Source: an uncultured Acetatifactor sp.
GTDB lineage: Bacteria; Bacillota; Clostridia; Lachnospirales; Lachnospiraceae
Assembly (NCBI GenBank): GCA_910588225.1
Contig: CAJUQT010000008.1
Span: 20,622 to 84,621, forward strand
Direction: 5' to 3'
Length of the DNA: 64,000 nucleotides
A program made the translations under genes and the position numbers. The notes below the pieces were generated by a model. That model made no database searches and had not been told where the DNA came from. It saw nothing but the letters and a program-made list of their open reading frames with translations. Positions 8,964 through 17,034 of this stretch are shown piece by piece (within the stretch, counting starts at the first letter, position 1; each line of letters starts with the position of its first letter).

Positions 8964-9978
8964 CGATCTCGTCACCTCCGCCCCTGGAAATGACAATTTC
9001 ACCTGCATCCTCCAGTTTCCTGATAATATTGACAATCTTCTGCTGTGCTTCCTCTACGTCTGTCACACGCACAGGTCCCATAAAGTCCATATCTTCCTTA
9101 ATCATAACAGCAAGACGTTTGGACACATTGTTGAATATTGCATTCTTGACATCTTCGTTAGCATTCTTCAGCGCTATAGACAGGTCATTGTTCTCCACGT
9201 CACGCAGCACGCGCTGAATCGCCCTGTCGTCCAAAAGCAGAATGTCTTCGAAGACGAACATCTTCTTTCTGATTTCCTCTGCCAATTCCGGAGATTCCAG
9301 TTCCAGTGTCTCCATAATATGGCGTTCCGTACCTCGATCCACAGAGTTCAGAATCTCCACCACCGCGTCCACACCGCCGATAATGGTATAATCCTGATTC
9401 ACGAGGCTTGCCAGCTTGGATTCCAGCACCTTCTCCACCTCCTTGACCACATCCGGACTGGTACGGTCCATTGTTGCTATACGTCTGGCCACATCCGCCT
9501 GTCTCTCAGGCGTCAATGCAGATACCACCTGAGACGCCTGCTGAGGTGCCAGATAAGACAAAATCAATGCAATCGTCTGAGGGTGCTCATCCTGAATAAA
9601 GTTAATCAGCTGAGTCGCATCTGTCTTACGCACAAATTCGAAAGGTCTCACCTGCAGCGACGCGGTAAGCTTGCCAATTACGTCCATGGCCTTCTCCGAA
9701 CCCAGCGCCTTCTCCAGCAAATCCTTTGCGTAATTGATACCGCCCTCCGCAATATACTGCTGAGCCAGACATACCTCGTAAAATTCGTTAATAACCTGCT
9801 CTTTTACCTGCGGCGTAACACTTCTGGTATTGGCAATCTCCAGAGTCAGCTCCTCAATTTCTTCCTCTTTCAGATGTTTAAAGATACCGGCTGACCTTTC
9901 AGGTCCCAGCGAAATCAGCAGGATTGCAGCCCTCTGCAGCCCTCTGATTCCCTCACTATTCGTTCCAGCATTCGGCAT
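8956..9978 (-). CDS. fliG: flagellar motor switch protein FliG
   Basis: FliG sits on the MS ring and transmits torque from MotA to the rotor. The 340 residues contain the FliG middle-domain EHPQ motif (DEHPQTIALILSYL) and the C-terminal charged torque helix region with RAIQRVLRDVEN. GAGGT precedes the ATG at 9978. It follows fliF by 42 bp and overlaps fliH by 8 bp. Confidence 0.97.
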   Translation of the reverse strand: MPNAGTNSEGIRGLQRAAILLISLGPERSAGIFKHLKEEEIEELTLEIANTRSVTPQVKEQVINEFYEVCLAQQYIAEGGINYAKDLLEKALGSEKAMDVIGKLTASLQVRPFEFVRKTDATQLINFIQDEHPQTIALILSYLAPQQASQVVSALTPERQADVARRIATMDRTSPDVVKEVEKVLESKLASLVNQDYTIIGGVDAVVEILNSVDRGTERHIMETLELESPELAEEIRKKMFVFEDILLLDDRAIQRVLRDVENNDLSIALKNANEDVKNAIFNNVSKRLAVMIKEDMDFMGPVRVTDVEEAQQKIVNIIRKLEDAGEIVISRGGGDEIVV

Positions 9979-10020
9979 TGCGTATGTACCTCACTCATTG
10001 TTCCATGTTCAGCTCAATTA

Positions 10021-11625
10021 TCAAGCCCAGTCTTCGTTTAACCAGTTCCGCAGCAGGCTCGCCGCTGCCTCGGGATTTTCATCCACAAATTTCTCCACCA
10101 TCTTGCGTGTCTCGGACTTCGCCTCCAGATCAATATCCTCCACCACAGGCTCGGGCGTAGACTGTAACATATCCTCCACAGACAGCTCCTCCTCTTCCTG
10201 CACTGCTTTCTTTCTGGGGCCCATGCTCCTTAGAACGACAAAGGCCAGAAGTGCCAGAATCAGAACAATCATCACAATACTTACAATATCCGTCCCACTG
10301 ACGCTGAATCCTTCACTGTCATGAAAAACCGGCTGCTCAAATGCAAGGATTGTAATTTTCTCCTGATCAATACCGCTGGCATTGGCAACCATCTGGTAAA
10401 ATTCGTCTTCCACTTCCCTGCGGATACTGTCCTTGTTAGCTTCCTTGAATTCCTCCCAGGAAAGCCCTTCCAGAAGTCCCTGCTGCTCCACATTATCCTC
10501 ATAATAATGCCGGTAACGTATCATGGACACTGAAGTGGAGGAAGCCTCATAGTCAATGCTTCCGGCAGGGCCGGTGGTCTGGGTATCCGACACATTGGGC
10601 TGCCGGTCCACAGAGTGCTCATTGGAGGATGATTCACTGTTGCTGACATCAGGATTCACATACCCTGTCTGATCATCTCCGTTGGAATCTGTTCCTGGAA
10701 TTCCTGTGGTTCCGCCGGAAGATTCGGAGCTGAAAGTATCTTCATGAGTTACCATGCCCTCGTCACGACCATCATTGGCATAATACTCCGTAACCCGTCT
10801 TGTGTAACTGGAAAAATCCACCACAAGATGACTGGCCACATCAATCATGTCATACTGCTGTGTGCCCAGCAGCACTCTCCGTATCTGATTGGCGATCATA
10901 GCCTCCGCCTGACTCTGCAGTTCCTGCATGGAACCCGCAATTCCCATGGTAGAGTAGTCGTCACCGCCGACAAAAAGAATATTGGAGTTCTGATCCACTA
11001 TCGTAATATTGGCTGTGGTATCATTTCCCAGACAGGTCGCCGCTCCCTTTGCCATGGCCGTGGCATTGGCCGAATTGAAATCATCGGTGACGGTTACCTG
11101 AATATATGCATAAGATTCCTGTTTTGTTTCGCTGAGTCTGCCCGTGTTCTGAGCCAAAGTCAACATAACACTGGCACTCTTCACCGGTTCCATCTGAGAG
11201 AACATATATTCCATGTACTTCTCAAGATACACTTTATATTGATTATTCATTTCTGCGGATGTGGTAGACATACCGCCTTTTACATAGGTATTGTAATCCG
11301 GAATATCCGGCCTGTATCCCTCGGAGGCAATTGCCAGATTCGCCTGCGAAATCTGGTTGGCCAACACCTCCACGGTCAGCGCGTCAGCCGACTCCCGGTG
11401 GGTTATCCCCGCATCGTCCAGAATCTTTACAATCTCCGCCGAAGTTGTGCTGCTCTCATAGGTCCCAAGCTTTGTATACTGCGGTCTGGTGAACGTATAA
11501 ATAATAATGGCAAAAGTAAAAATAACAACAGCAGCAATACCAATAATAATTGTCTTCTGTCTGCTGGTAAATTTATTCCACCATCCCAGTACTTTTCCTG
11601 GTATTTCTTTTAGCTTGTCGGCCAT
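10021..11625 (-). CDS. fliF: flagellar MS-ring protein FliF
   Basis: FliF forms the membrane-embedded MS ring on which the flagellum is built. Two membrane helices flank the periplasm-facing region, one near the N terminus (TIIIGIAAVVIFTFAIII, about 24-45) and one near the C terminus (VSIVMIVLILALLAFVVL). Between them are the ring-building motif domains. The C-terminal tail (ENPEAAASLLRNWLNED) is the FliG-binding helix. The 534-residue length is normal. Upstream in the 126-bp gap to fliE is a strong hairpin (11673-11712). Confidence 0.96.
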   Translation of the reverse strand: MADKLKEIPGKVLGWWNKFTSRQKTIIIGIAAVVIFTFAIIIYTFTRPQYTKLGTYESSTTSAEIVKILDDAGITHRESADALTVEVLANQISQANLAIASEGYRPDIPDYNTYVKGGMSTTSAEMNNQYKVYLEKYMEYMFSQMEPVKSASVMLTLAQNTGRLSETKQESYAYIQVTVTDDFNSANATAMAKGAATCLGNDTTANITIVDQNSNILFVGGDDYSTMGIAGSMQELQSQAEAMIANQIRRVLLGTQQYDMIDVASHLVVDFSSYTRRVTEYYANDGRDEGMVTHEDTFSSESSGGTTGIPGTDSNGDDQTGYVNPDVSNSESSSNEHSVDRQPNVSDTQTTGPAGSIDYEASSTSVSMIRYRHYYEDNVEQQGLLEGLSWEEFKEANKDSIRREVEDEFYQMVANASGIDQEKITILAFEQPVFHDSEGFSVSGTDIVSIVMIVLILALLAFVVLRSMGPRKKAVQEEEELSVEDMLQSTPEPVVEDIDLEAKSETRKMVEKFVDENPEAAASLLRNWLNEDWA

Positions 11626-11672
11626 GGTGCTTCTCTCCTAGTCATTTCTTAATTCCCTCATTACCCCGCCAC

Positions 11673-11712
11673 AATCCCGGCATATCAACATTTCCCCAGA
11701 TATGCCGGGATT
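11673..11712 (-). promoter_or_regulatory. perfect 14-bp hairpin in the fliE-fliF spacer
   Basis: The arms at 11673-11686 and 11699-11712 are perfect 14-base inverted repeats around a 12-base loop. No T-run follows on either strand, so it is not a standard intrinsic terminator. It lies between two genes of one operon, so an RNA processing or stability element is the simplest guess. Confidence 0.6.
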
Positions 11713-11751
11713 GGTTGCGCTTTTACAGTAATTTGCTTTGTCGATGATGCC

Positions 11752-12096
11752 TTAAATCTGCATCTGCATCAGCTCTTTATACGCATCCAGAAGTCTGTCT
11801 CTTACTGCTACCGTATACTGCAGCGCGGTGGAAGCCTTCTGCAGAGCTATGGTCAGATCATGAGCATTCTCTGTCTCACCCATTGCAAACTTAATTTCCT
11901 CATCTTCTGCTTTGGAAAGATATTCGTTGGTCGTCTTGATATTGTCAATCGCAGAATTCAAAAAGGCGCCGAATAAAGTGCCCTCCGCTTTCTTCTCCTT
12001 CTCTCCCAGAACGCCGGTCAGAGATGTCTTCTCAGCAGAAGAGACGCCTGAAATCTCCGCCAGCGGATCTAATGATGGGATTGCCGATATTTCCAT
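11752..12096 (-). CDS. fliE: flagellar hook-basal body protein FliE
   Basis: FliE is the small adaptor between the MS ring and the proximal rod. The 114 residues end in the conserved C-terminal helices with ALQKASTALQYTVAVRDRLL and a final DAYKELMQMQI, the FliE signature. The N-terminal third is variable, as is usual. The gene follows flgC by 78 bp, the standard flgB-flgC-fliE order. Confidence 0.93.
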   Translation of the reverse strand: MEISAIPSLDPLAEISGVSSAEKTSLTGVLGEKEKKAEGTLFGAFLNSAIDNIKTTNEYLSKAEDEEIKFAMGETENAHDLTIALQKASTALQYTVAVRDRLLDAYKELMQMQI

Positions 12097-12174
12097 AATT
12101 ATGTATCCCTTTCTTTCTGAATCTTAATAATACTTGATACTTATTCAAACAAAGAACAAATCATTCACAAAAAA

Positions 12175-12690
12175 TTACTGACCGATTTCCAAGCCTTTCT
12201 GCACTATCGCCTTACTGGCATTAAATGCTGTGGAATTCGCCTCATAAGCCCGGCTGGCATCAATCATATTGGTCATCTCTGTAATAATATTCACATTGGG
12301 ATAAGTCACATAACCATTCTCATCAGCATCCGGATGAGAAGGATCATACACCATGTTCATCTCTGTGGTATGATCTTCATACAGCCCAGACACCTTGACT
12401 CCGGTTCCCGTATATCCCTGACCGGTATGCGTATGTACAAAATTATGTGTATGCGACATATTGGCATTTGTTCCGGAAAGAGCATGCTTATGCGCTTCAT
12501 GCCCCAGAACATGGCTGAAAGAAGCTCCCATATTTTTCTCTTCAAAAGCCACAACCTTCCTGCGGTACGGTGTGCCGTCCGCGGTGCGGGTGGTATAGGC
12601 ATTCGCCACATTTTCCGAAATCACATCCATACGATATCTCTCTGCCGTCATTCCTGTGGCGTTGATATTAAAAGCCGAAAACATACCCAT
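12175..12690 (-). CDS. flgC: flagellar basal-body rod protein FlgC
   Basis: FlgC is a proximal rod subunit exported by the flagellar apparatus. The N terminus FSAFNINATGMTAERYRMD, then ISENVANAYTTRT, is the conserved rod motif. The C-terminal helix MIDASRAYEANSTAFNASK pairs with it. I use the ATG at 12690, with AGGAGA 7 bases upstream, giving 171 residues instead of the longer frame opening at 12711. The middle is unusually rich in His, Thr and Gly (about residues 60-95). Confidence 0.94.
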   Translation of the reverse strand: MGMFSAFNINATGMTAERYRMDVISENVANAYTTRTADGTPYRRKVVAFEEKNMGASFSHVLGHEAHKHALSGTNANMSHTHNFVHTHTGQGYTGTGVKVSGLYEDHTTEMNMVYDPSHPDADENGYVTYPNVNIITEMTNMIDASRAYEANSTAFNASKAIVQKGLEIGQ

Positions 12691-12733
12691 TATAAAGTCT
12701 CCTCTCCACACTGCTCATGCTCTGTCAGCGCTG

Positions 12734-13123
12734 TCACTTCATTACTGTCTGCAGATTGCTGAATTCCTGCTTGATTCCTACCATCAGTCCCTGGTATTTC
12801 AGCTGATTCTCAGCCAGCTTGACTCCCTCCGTATCCACATCCACATTATTCTTATCCAGGCGATAGGAATAATCCGCATAATCTCTGAAAACTTCCGGAT
12901 TCAGTCTGTCCAGATCAAGAGACGCCACCTTTGCGTCCATAGTCTTGTAATGGCTGCTGCCCAGTGCTTTCCTGAGCACCGATTCAAATGCCACATCCTG
13001 CCTTTTATACCCCGGCGTATCCACATTTGACAGATTATTGCCAATTGCATTATTGCGAAGCCAGCTGGCGTCAGCCGCCCTGTCCAGCACATTTACATAG
13101 TTAAACACATTTGATTGAAACAT
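12734..13123 (-). CDS. flgB: flagellar basal-body rod protein FlgB
   Basis: FlgB is the first proximal rod subunit and heads this operon. The 129-residue protein contains WLRNNAIGNNLSNVDTPGYK, the rod-family N-terminal motif, and ends with KYQGLMVGIKQEFSNLQTV. An AAAGGAG ribosome site precedes the ATG at 13123. Upstream, 13124-13467 holds the likely operon promoter and two inverted repeats. Confidence 0.95.
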   Translation of the reverse strand: MFQSNVFNYVNVLDRAADASWLRNNAIGNNLSNVDTPGYKRQDVAFESVLRKALGSSHYKTMDAKVASLDLDRLNPEVFRDYADYSYRLDKNNVDVDTEGVKLAENQLKYQGLMVGIKQEFSNLQTVMK

Positions 13124-13211
13124 GTTTTCTCCTTTCTTCTGTCGGTCTGTCTCTATAAGTTAATTTATTTTATATTCAATTCTCAGCCTTTCGAAAATCC
13201 TATAATCATAT

Positions 13212-13239
13212 ATTATAGTTGTTTTCCCTAAAATTACAA
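13212..13239 (-). promoter_or_regulatory. candidate sigma-A promoter of the flagellar operon
   Basis: On the minus strand a TTGTAA element (13239-13234) is 16 bases from a perfect TATAAT (13217-13212), about 90 bases before the flgB start. A 19-bp palindrome (AAATTAC, 5-base centre, GTAATTT; 13231-13249) overlaps the -35 element and could be an operator. I saw no sigma-D-type TAAA/GCCGATAA pair here. Confidence 0.6.
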
Positions 13240-13318
13240 TATGTAATTTGTAAATTAACTGAACTTTCCAAAAAGGCTCCCATACATAAACAAAACAGAC
13301 AACTTCTGCCAAACGGCA

Positions 13319-13404
13319 AAAGGGATTTATCGTCATATCAACAATAGACAGTCCCTCTTACAGTCCCTCTTACAGTCTGTCTGTTGTCACAAATAAATCC
13401 CTTT
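13319..13404 (-). repeat. long imperfect hairpin with tandem 12-bp repeat, codY-flgB spacer
   Basis: The outer arms (13319-13330 and 13393-13404) are perfect 12-base inverted repeats. Inner arms (13339-13351 and 13377-13386) pair with a three-base bulge. The loop is two tandem copies of a 12-bp unit (13349-13360, 13361-13372). Only four T follow on the minus strand, and three of them pair, so a terminator role after codY is possible but not clear. Confidence 0.55.
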
Positions 13405-13467
13405 ACCATAAGTGAACAACTATGCTTTTCCAAATCCGTTTGTCTTATGTAATTTTATTTTAGACTT

Positions 13468-14256
13468 TTATCTGTTCTGATTCCTGCGCTTGAGCTCTTC
13501 AATCTCCTCAAACACCACATCATTCAGCACCTTGATATACGTTCCCTTCATTCCGGAAGATCGGGACTCAATCACGCCTGCACTCTCGAACTTTCTCAGG
13601 GCATTGACAATAACAGAACGGGTAATGCCTACTCTGTCCGCAATCTTGCTGGCCACCAGAATTCCCTCTCTGCCGTTCAGCTCATCAAAGATATGCGTAA
13701 TTGCCTCCATCTCGGAAAACGAAAGCGTGCTGATAGCCGATTTTACCACCGCTACTTTGCGGCTCTCTTCGGCGCTCTCCTCATTCACTGCTCTGAGCAT
13801 TTCCAGACCCACTACCGTGCTCCCATACTCACACAATATAATATCATCGATATCATACTGAATCGCCTCCTTGTAAACAAACAGCGTTCCAAGTCTCTCG
13901 CCGGCAATTTCAATCGGAGCAATAATCGCCTCAAATTTTCTGATATCAGGGTTCTCAAACCCCAGCGTAGTCAGATTTACATTTTCCTTTGTGGAAAGAA
14001 TGCCCAGCAGCCTTTCGTTCAGCATGGAATCCACAAATCCCCCCACGTTTTCGTCAATCAGTTCGGTTATGGTTTCAATACCTTCTGCCATTCCAACCCC
14101 CAACACTTTACCTTTGCGGCTGATGACCAGAACATTAGAATTCAGTATTTCCCGCATTACCTTACAGATATCATTGAACACTACCTTACTGGAATTGTTA
14201 TTATGCAGCAGCTTGCCGATTTTTCTGGTCTTATCCAGAAGTTGTACACTACCCAT
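13468..14256 (-). CDS. codY: GTP- and BCAA-sensing global regulator CodY
   Basis: CodY is the Firmicutes repressor that senses GTP and branched-chain amino acids and controls nutrient-limitation genes, in several species including motility. The 262 residues show the N-terminal GAF-type ligand domain (starting LLDKTRKIGKLLHNN) and a C-terminal winged helix-turn-helix with ASKIADRVGITRSVIVNALR. The start is the ATG at 14256 behind a GGGGG-type ribosome site. It lies between topA and the flagellar operon on the same strand. Confidence 0.96.
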   Translation of the reverse strand: MGSVQLLDKTRKIGKLLHNNNSSKVVFNDICKVMREILNSNVLVISRKGKVLGVGMAEGIETITELIDENVGGFVDSMLNERLLGILSTKENVNLTTLGFENPDIRKFEAIIAPIEIAGERLGTLFVYKEAIQYDIDDIILCEYGSTVVGLEMLRAVNEESAEESRKVAVVKSAISTLSFSEMEAITHIFDELNGREGILVASKIADRVGITRSVIVNALRKFESAGVIESRSSGMKGTYIKVLNDVVFEEIEELKRRNQNR

Positions 14257-14415
14257 TTCATGCCCCCGTTTTGACTTTCGTAACTACACGCGCAATCACT
14301 TAGCACGTCTTGAAATTGCGCCTGACAGACTGACAAAACAGATGGATGCTCCGCGACTGCTTTTACTATACGGCCGGATGGCCATTTGGCCGTTTCATGC
14401 CTCGAATATATGCAT

Positions 14416-14444
14416 ATAATATCACATTTGCCTTTAGATTTCAA
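14416..14444 (-). promoter_or_regulatory. candidate promoter of codY
   Basis: On the minus strand TTGAAA (14444-14439), a 17-base spacer and TATTAT (14421-14416) lie in the topA-codY gap, about 160 bases before the codY start. A small G/C-rich inverted repeat follows at about 14371-14392 in the leader. Confidence 0.55.
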
Positions 14445-14471
14445 TGCATAAACTTTTAATTTTGTAAACTG

Positions 14472-16562
14472 TTATGCTTTATTTGACAATTCAGTCAAAA
14501 CCTGATACCCACATTGCTGGTCCGCACATACAAGCTTATTTCCTTTTATCAGCAAAGCCGAACCGCATTTCGGACAGTTTTCTCCGGAAGGCTTCTGCCA
14601 CACCATGAAATCACAGTCTGGATTGTCAATACATCCATAATATTTCCTTCCTTTTCTCGTCTTCTTCATCACCACATCCTTGCCGCATTTGGGACAGGAC
14701 ACACCTGTTTTCTCAAAATATGGCTTTGTATTGCGGCATTCCGGGAATCCGGGGCAGGCCAGGAAACGTCCGTGAGGCCCGTATTTGATAACCATCTGCC
14801 TGCCGCACAGATCACACTTCTCATCGCTGACTTCATCTTCTATGGAGATATGTGCCAGAAGCTTTTCCGCCTTATCCACCGCCGCATCCAGGTCGGGATA
14901 GAAATTTGCCACCACAGTCTTCCATTTTACCGTTCCCTCTTCCACGCTGTCCAGCAACGCTTCCATGCTGGCAGTAAAATTCACATCTACTATAGCGGGA
15001 AACGCCTGTTTCATCATATTATTTACCACTTCTCCCAGTTCAGTCACATAGAGATTTTTACCTTCCTTTACCACATAATGTCTGGCAAGAATAATTCCTA
15101 TGGTAGGTGCATAGGTACTGGGCCGTCCAATCCCCAGCTCTTCCAGGTCTTTCACCAGAGAACTCTCCGTATAGTGTGCGGGAGGCTGTGTGAAATGCTG
15201 CCTGGGATCAAAGGCTTCAAAGCTGAGCTCACTCTCCCTGCTCAGTGCTGCCGTTAACGCATTCTCTTCCTCACCTTCCTCTGCCGGTCGGTAAACACGC
15301 AGAAAACCATCAAAACTTAAAGAAGAAGACGACAGAGTAAAAATCTGCTCCTTCGCCTGAATTTTAACCGATGTGGTGTCATACTTTGCCTCGCTCATCC
15401 TGCTGGCCACAAAGCGCTTCCAGATCAGCTGGTACAGCCGGAATAAATCCCTCGGCACCTGTTCCTTCACCACCGAAGGTGTTCTGTTCAAATCCGTAGG
15501 TCGAATAGCCTCATGGGCATCCTGTATTTTCTGATTGTTCTTCTTCTCGCCTGTCTCCTTGTGAAGATAAGCCTCACCATAATCTGCTGTTATAAATTTT
15601 GCAGCCATTTCCTGCGCTTCCTGAGATACACGGGTAGAATCTGTACGCAGATAGGTGATAAGGCCCACCATGCCTTCGCCTTTGATGTCGACCCCCTCAT
15701 ACAGCTGCTGCGCCAGCCGCATGGTCTTCTGGGTAGAAAAATTCAGTTCCTTGCCGGCTTCCTGCTGAAGCGTGGATGTGGTAAAGGGAAGAGGCGCCTT
15801 TTTGATTCTCTCGCTTTTCTTTACCTCCCTGACGCTATATTCCGCTCCCTTCAGCGAATTCATGACGGCATCTGCCTGTTCCTTATTTACTATGCTCTGC
15901 TTCCCGTCTTTTGTTCCATAATATTTCGCACATACGGGTTTCCGCTCTCCCTTTACTTTCAGAAATACATCAAGTGTCCAGTACTCCTCTGGAATAAAGG
16001 CATTGATCTCTTCCTCCCGGTCGCAGATAATCCGCAGTGTCACAGACTGTACCCGGCCCGCGCTTAATCCTCTCTTGATCTTCTCCCACAGCAGAGGAGA
16101 AATACGATAGCCCACCATGCGGTCTAGCATACGACGCGCCTGCTGGGCATCCACAAGATTCATATTAATCTCACGGGCATTCCTCAGGGATTCTTTCACG
16201 GCGTTTTTGGTAATTTCATTAAAGGTAATTCTGTATACCTTCTTCGCCTCCAACTTTTCCTCCAGTTTCAGCGCATAAAGCAAATGCCAGGAAATTGCCT
16301 CTCCCTCCCGGTCAGGGTCAGTTGCAAGATATATTTTCTCCGCTTTTTTTACTGCCTTACGCAGACCTGCAAGCAGCTCTCCCTTCCCCCGGATAGTGAT
16401 ATACTTCGGCTCGTAATTATGCTCCACATCTATTCCCAGCGAACTTTTGGGAAGATCGCGAACATGACCGTTGCTTGCCATCACTTCATAACTGGAGCCC
16501 AGAAATTTCTTGATCGTTTTCACTTTAGCAGGTGATTCTACAATCACAAGATACTTTGCCAT
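14472..16562 (-). CDS. topA: DNA topoisomerase I
   Basis: Type IA topoisomerase that relaxes negative supercoils. The Toprim motif TDPDREGEAISWHL is at about 81-94. The catalytic tyrosine is Tyr304 in GLITYLRTDSTR. Three C-terminal four-cysteine zinc modules follow (CDLCGRQM, CPKCGKDV, CPKCGSAL and their partner cysteines) over the last 110 residues. The 696-residue length is standard. It is transcribed toward codY. In many relatives dprA precedes topA; here a tRNA gene does. Confidence 0.97.
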   Translation of the reverse strand: MAKYLVIVESPAKVKTIKKFLGSSYEVMASNGHVRDLPKSSLGIDVEHNYEPKYITIRGKGELLAGLRKAVKKAEKIYLATDPDREGEAISWHLLYALKLEEKLEAKKVYRITFNEITKNAVKESLRNAREINMNLVDAQQARRMLDRMVGYRISPLLWEKIKRGLSAGRVQSVTLRIICDREEEINAFIPEEYWTLDVFLKVKGERKPVCAKYYGTKDGKQSIVNKEQADAVMNSLKGAEYSVREVKKSERIKKAPLPFTTSTLQQEAGKELNFSTQKTMRLAQQLYEGVDIKGEGMVGLITYLRTDSTRVSQEAQEMAAKFITADYGEAYLHKETGEKKNNQKIQDAHEAIRPTDLNRTPSVVKEQVPRDLFRLYQLIWKRFVASRMSEAKYDTTSVKIQAKEQIFTLSSSSLSFDGFLRVYRPAEEGEEENALTAALSRESELSFEAFDPRQHFTQPPAHYTESSLVKDLEELGIGRPSTYAPTIGIILARHYVVKEGKNLYVTELGEVVNNMMKQAFPAIVDVNFTASMEALLDSVEEGTVKWKTVVANFYPDLDAAVDKAEKLLAHISIEDEVSDEKCDLCGRQMVIKYGPHGRFLACPGFPECRNTKPYFEKTGVSCPKCGKDVVMKKTRKGRKYYGCIDNPDCDFMVWQKPSGENCPKCGSALLIKGNKLVCADQQCGYQVLTELSNKA

Positions 16563-16625
16563 AACCGGCCCCCTTATTTTGTGTTCACAACAACAATTAT
16601 ATGATTTCAGCCCAAAACAATGTTC

Positions 16626-16654
16626 ATCTTACCATAAAATTTTAATCACGTAAA
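16626..16654 (-). promoter_or_regulatory. candidate promoter of topA
   Basis: On the minus strand TTTACG (16654-16649), 17 bases, TAAGAT (16631-16626), about 64 bases before the topA start. The -35 element is weak. Confidence 0.4.
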
Positions 16655-16781
16655 CAATATACACCCAAAATCGGAAATGTACAAGTTATTTATGAAAAAT
16701 TAAAAACTAAGGCAATTAAAGTATTCTAAAGATATTATTGTCGAAAAAATAATTTCTCCCAACGAAAATCCTGTTTCGGGC

Positions 16782-16824
16782 AAAAAAAAAGCTTGAAATC
16801 CTCAATCGAATTTTCAAAGCTTTT
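16782..16824 (-). terminator. intrinsic terminator of the tRNA-Glu gene
   Basis: Just after the tRNA on the minus strand a stem of AAGCTTTGAAA against TTTCAAGCTT (one bulged T) is followed by a run of nine T. Position and T-run make this a clear tRNA terminator. Confidence 0.85.
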
Positions 16825-16828
16825 ATAA

Positions 16829-16900
16829 CAGCTGATAGGGGAATCGAACCCCTGTTTCCGCCGTGAGAGGGCGGCGTCTTGACCGCTTGACCAATCAGCC
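16829..16900 (-). tRNA. tRNA-Glu (anticodon CTC)
   Basis: The 72-nt cloverleaf is complete. The 7-bp acceptor stem is GGCTGAT against ATCAGCT with a G-U first pair, and the discriminator is G. The anticodon stem is CCGCC/GGCGG around the loop CTCTCAC, giving anticodon CTC (16865-16867) for GAG codons. The T-arm contains GGTTCGATTCC. CCA is not encoded. Confidence 0.95.
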
Positions 16901-16934
16901 ATGTCATATTTTGCCGCATCTGCGGTACTTGTAT

Positions 16935-16963
16935 ATATTACTATATTTTTTTAATTTATGCAA
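16935..16963 (-). promoter_or_regulatory. promoter of tRNA-Glu
   Basis: On the minus strand TTGCAT (16963-16958), 17 bases, TAATAT (16940-16935), 34 bases before the tRNA 5' end. Confidence 0.6.
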
Positions 16964-16973
16964 GTACTTTTTT

Positions 16974-17002
16974 AAAAAATTTGCCAAAAAATTTTACGGC
17001 AA
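16974..17002 (-). terminator. weak candidate terminator of polC
   Basis: After the polC stop a short TTGCC/GGCAA stem (17002-16998 and 16985-16981) is followed by six T on the minus strand. The stem is only five pairs. Confidence 0.35.
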
Positions 17003-17034
17003 TTTATGACGAATTATTTTTCCTTACTATACCC

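Noticed and set aside
13124..13467. A c-di-GMP (GEMM) riboswitch before the flagellar operon, as in some Clostridia
   Set aside because: The conserved GEMM core sequences are not present on the minus strand; only the promoter, palindrome and long hairpin are visible.
16774..16980. tRNA-Glu as an integration site
   Set aside because: The tRNA is intact, but no partial duplicate of its 3' end and no integrase gene were seen within the window.
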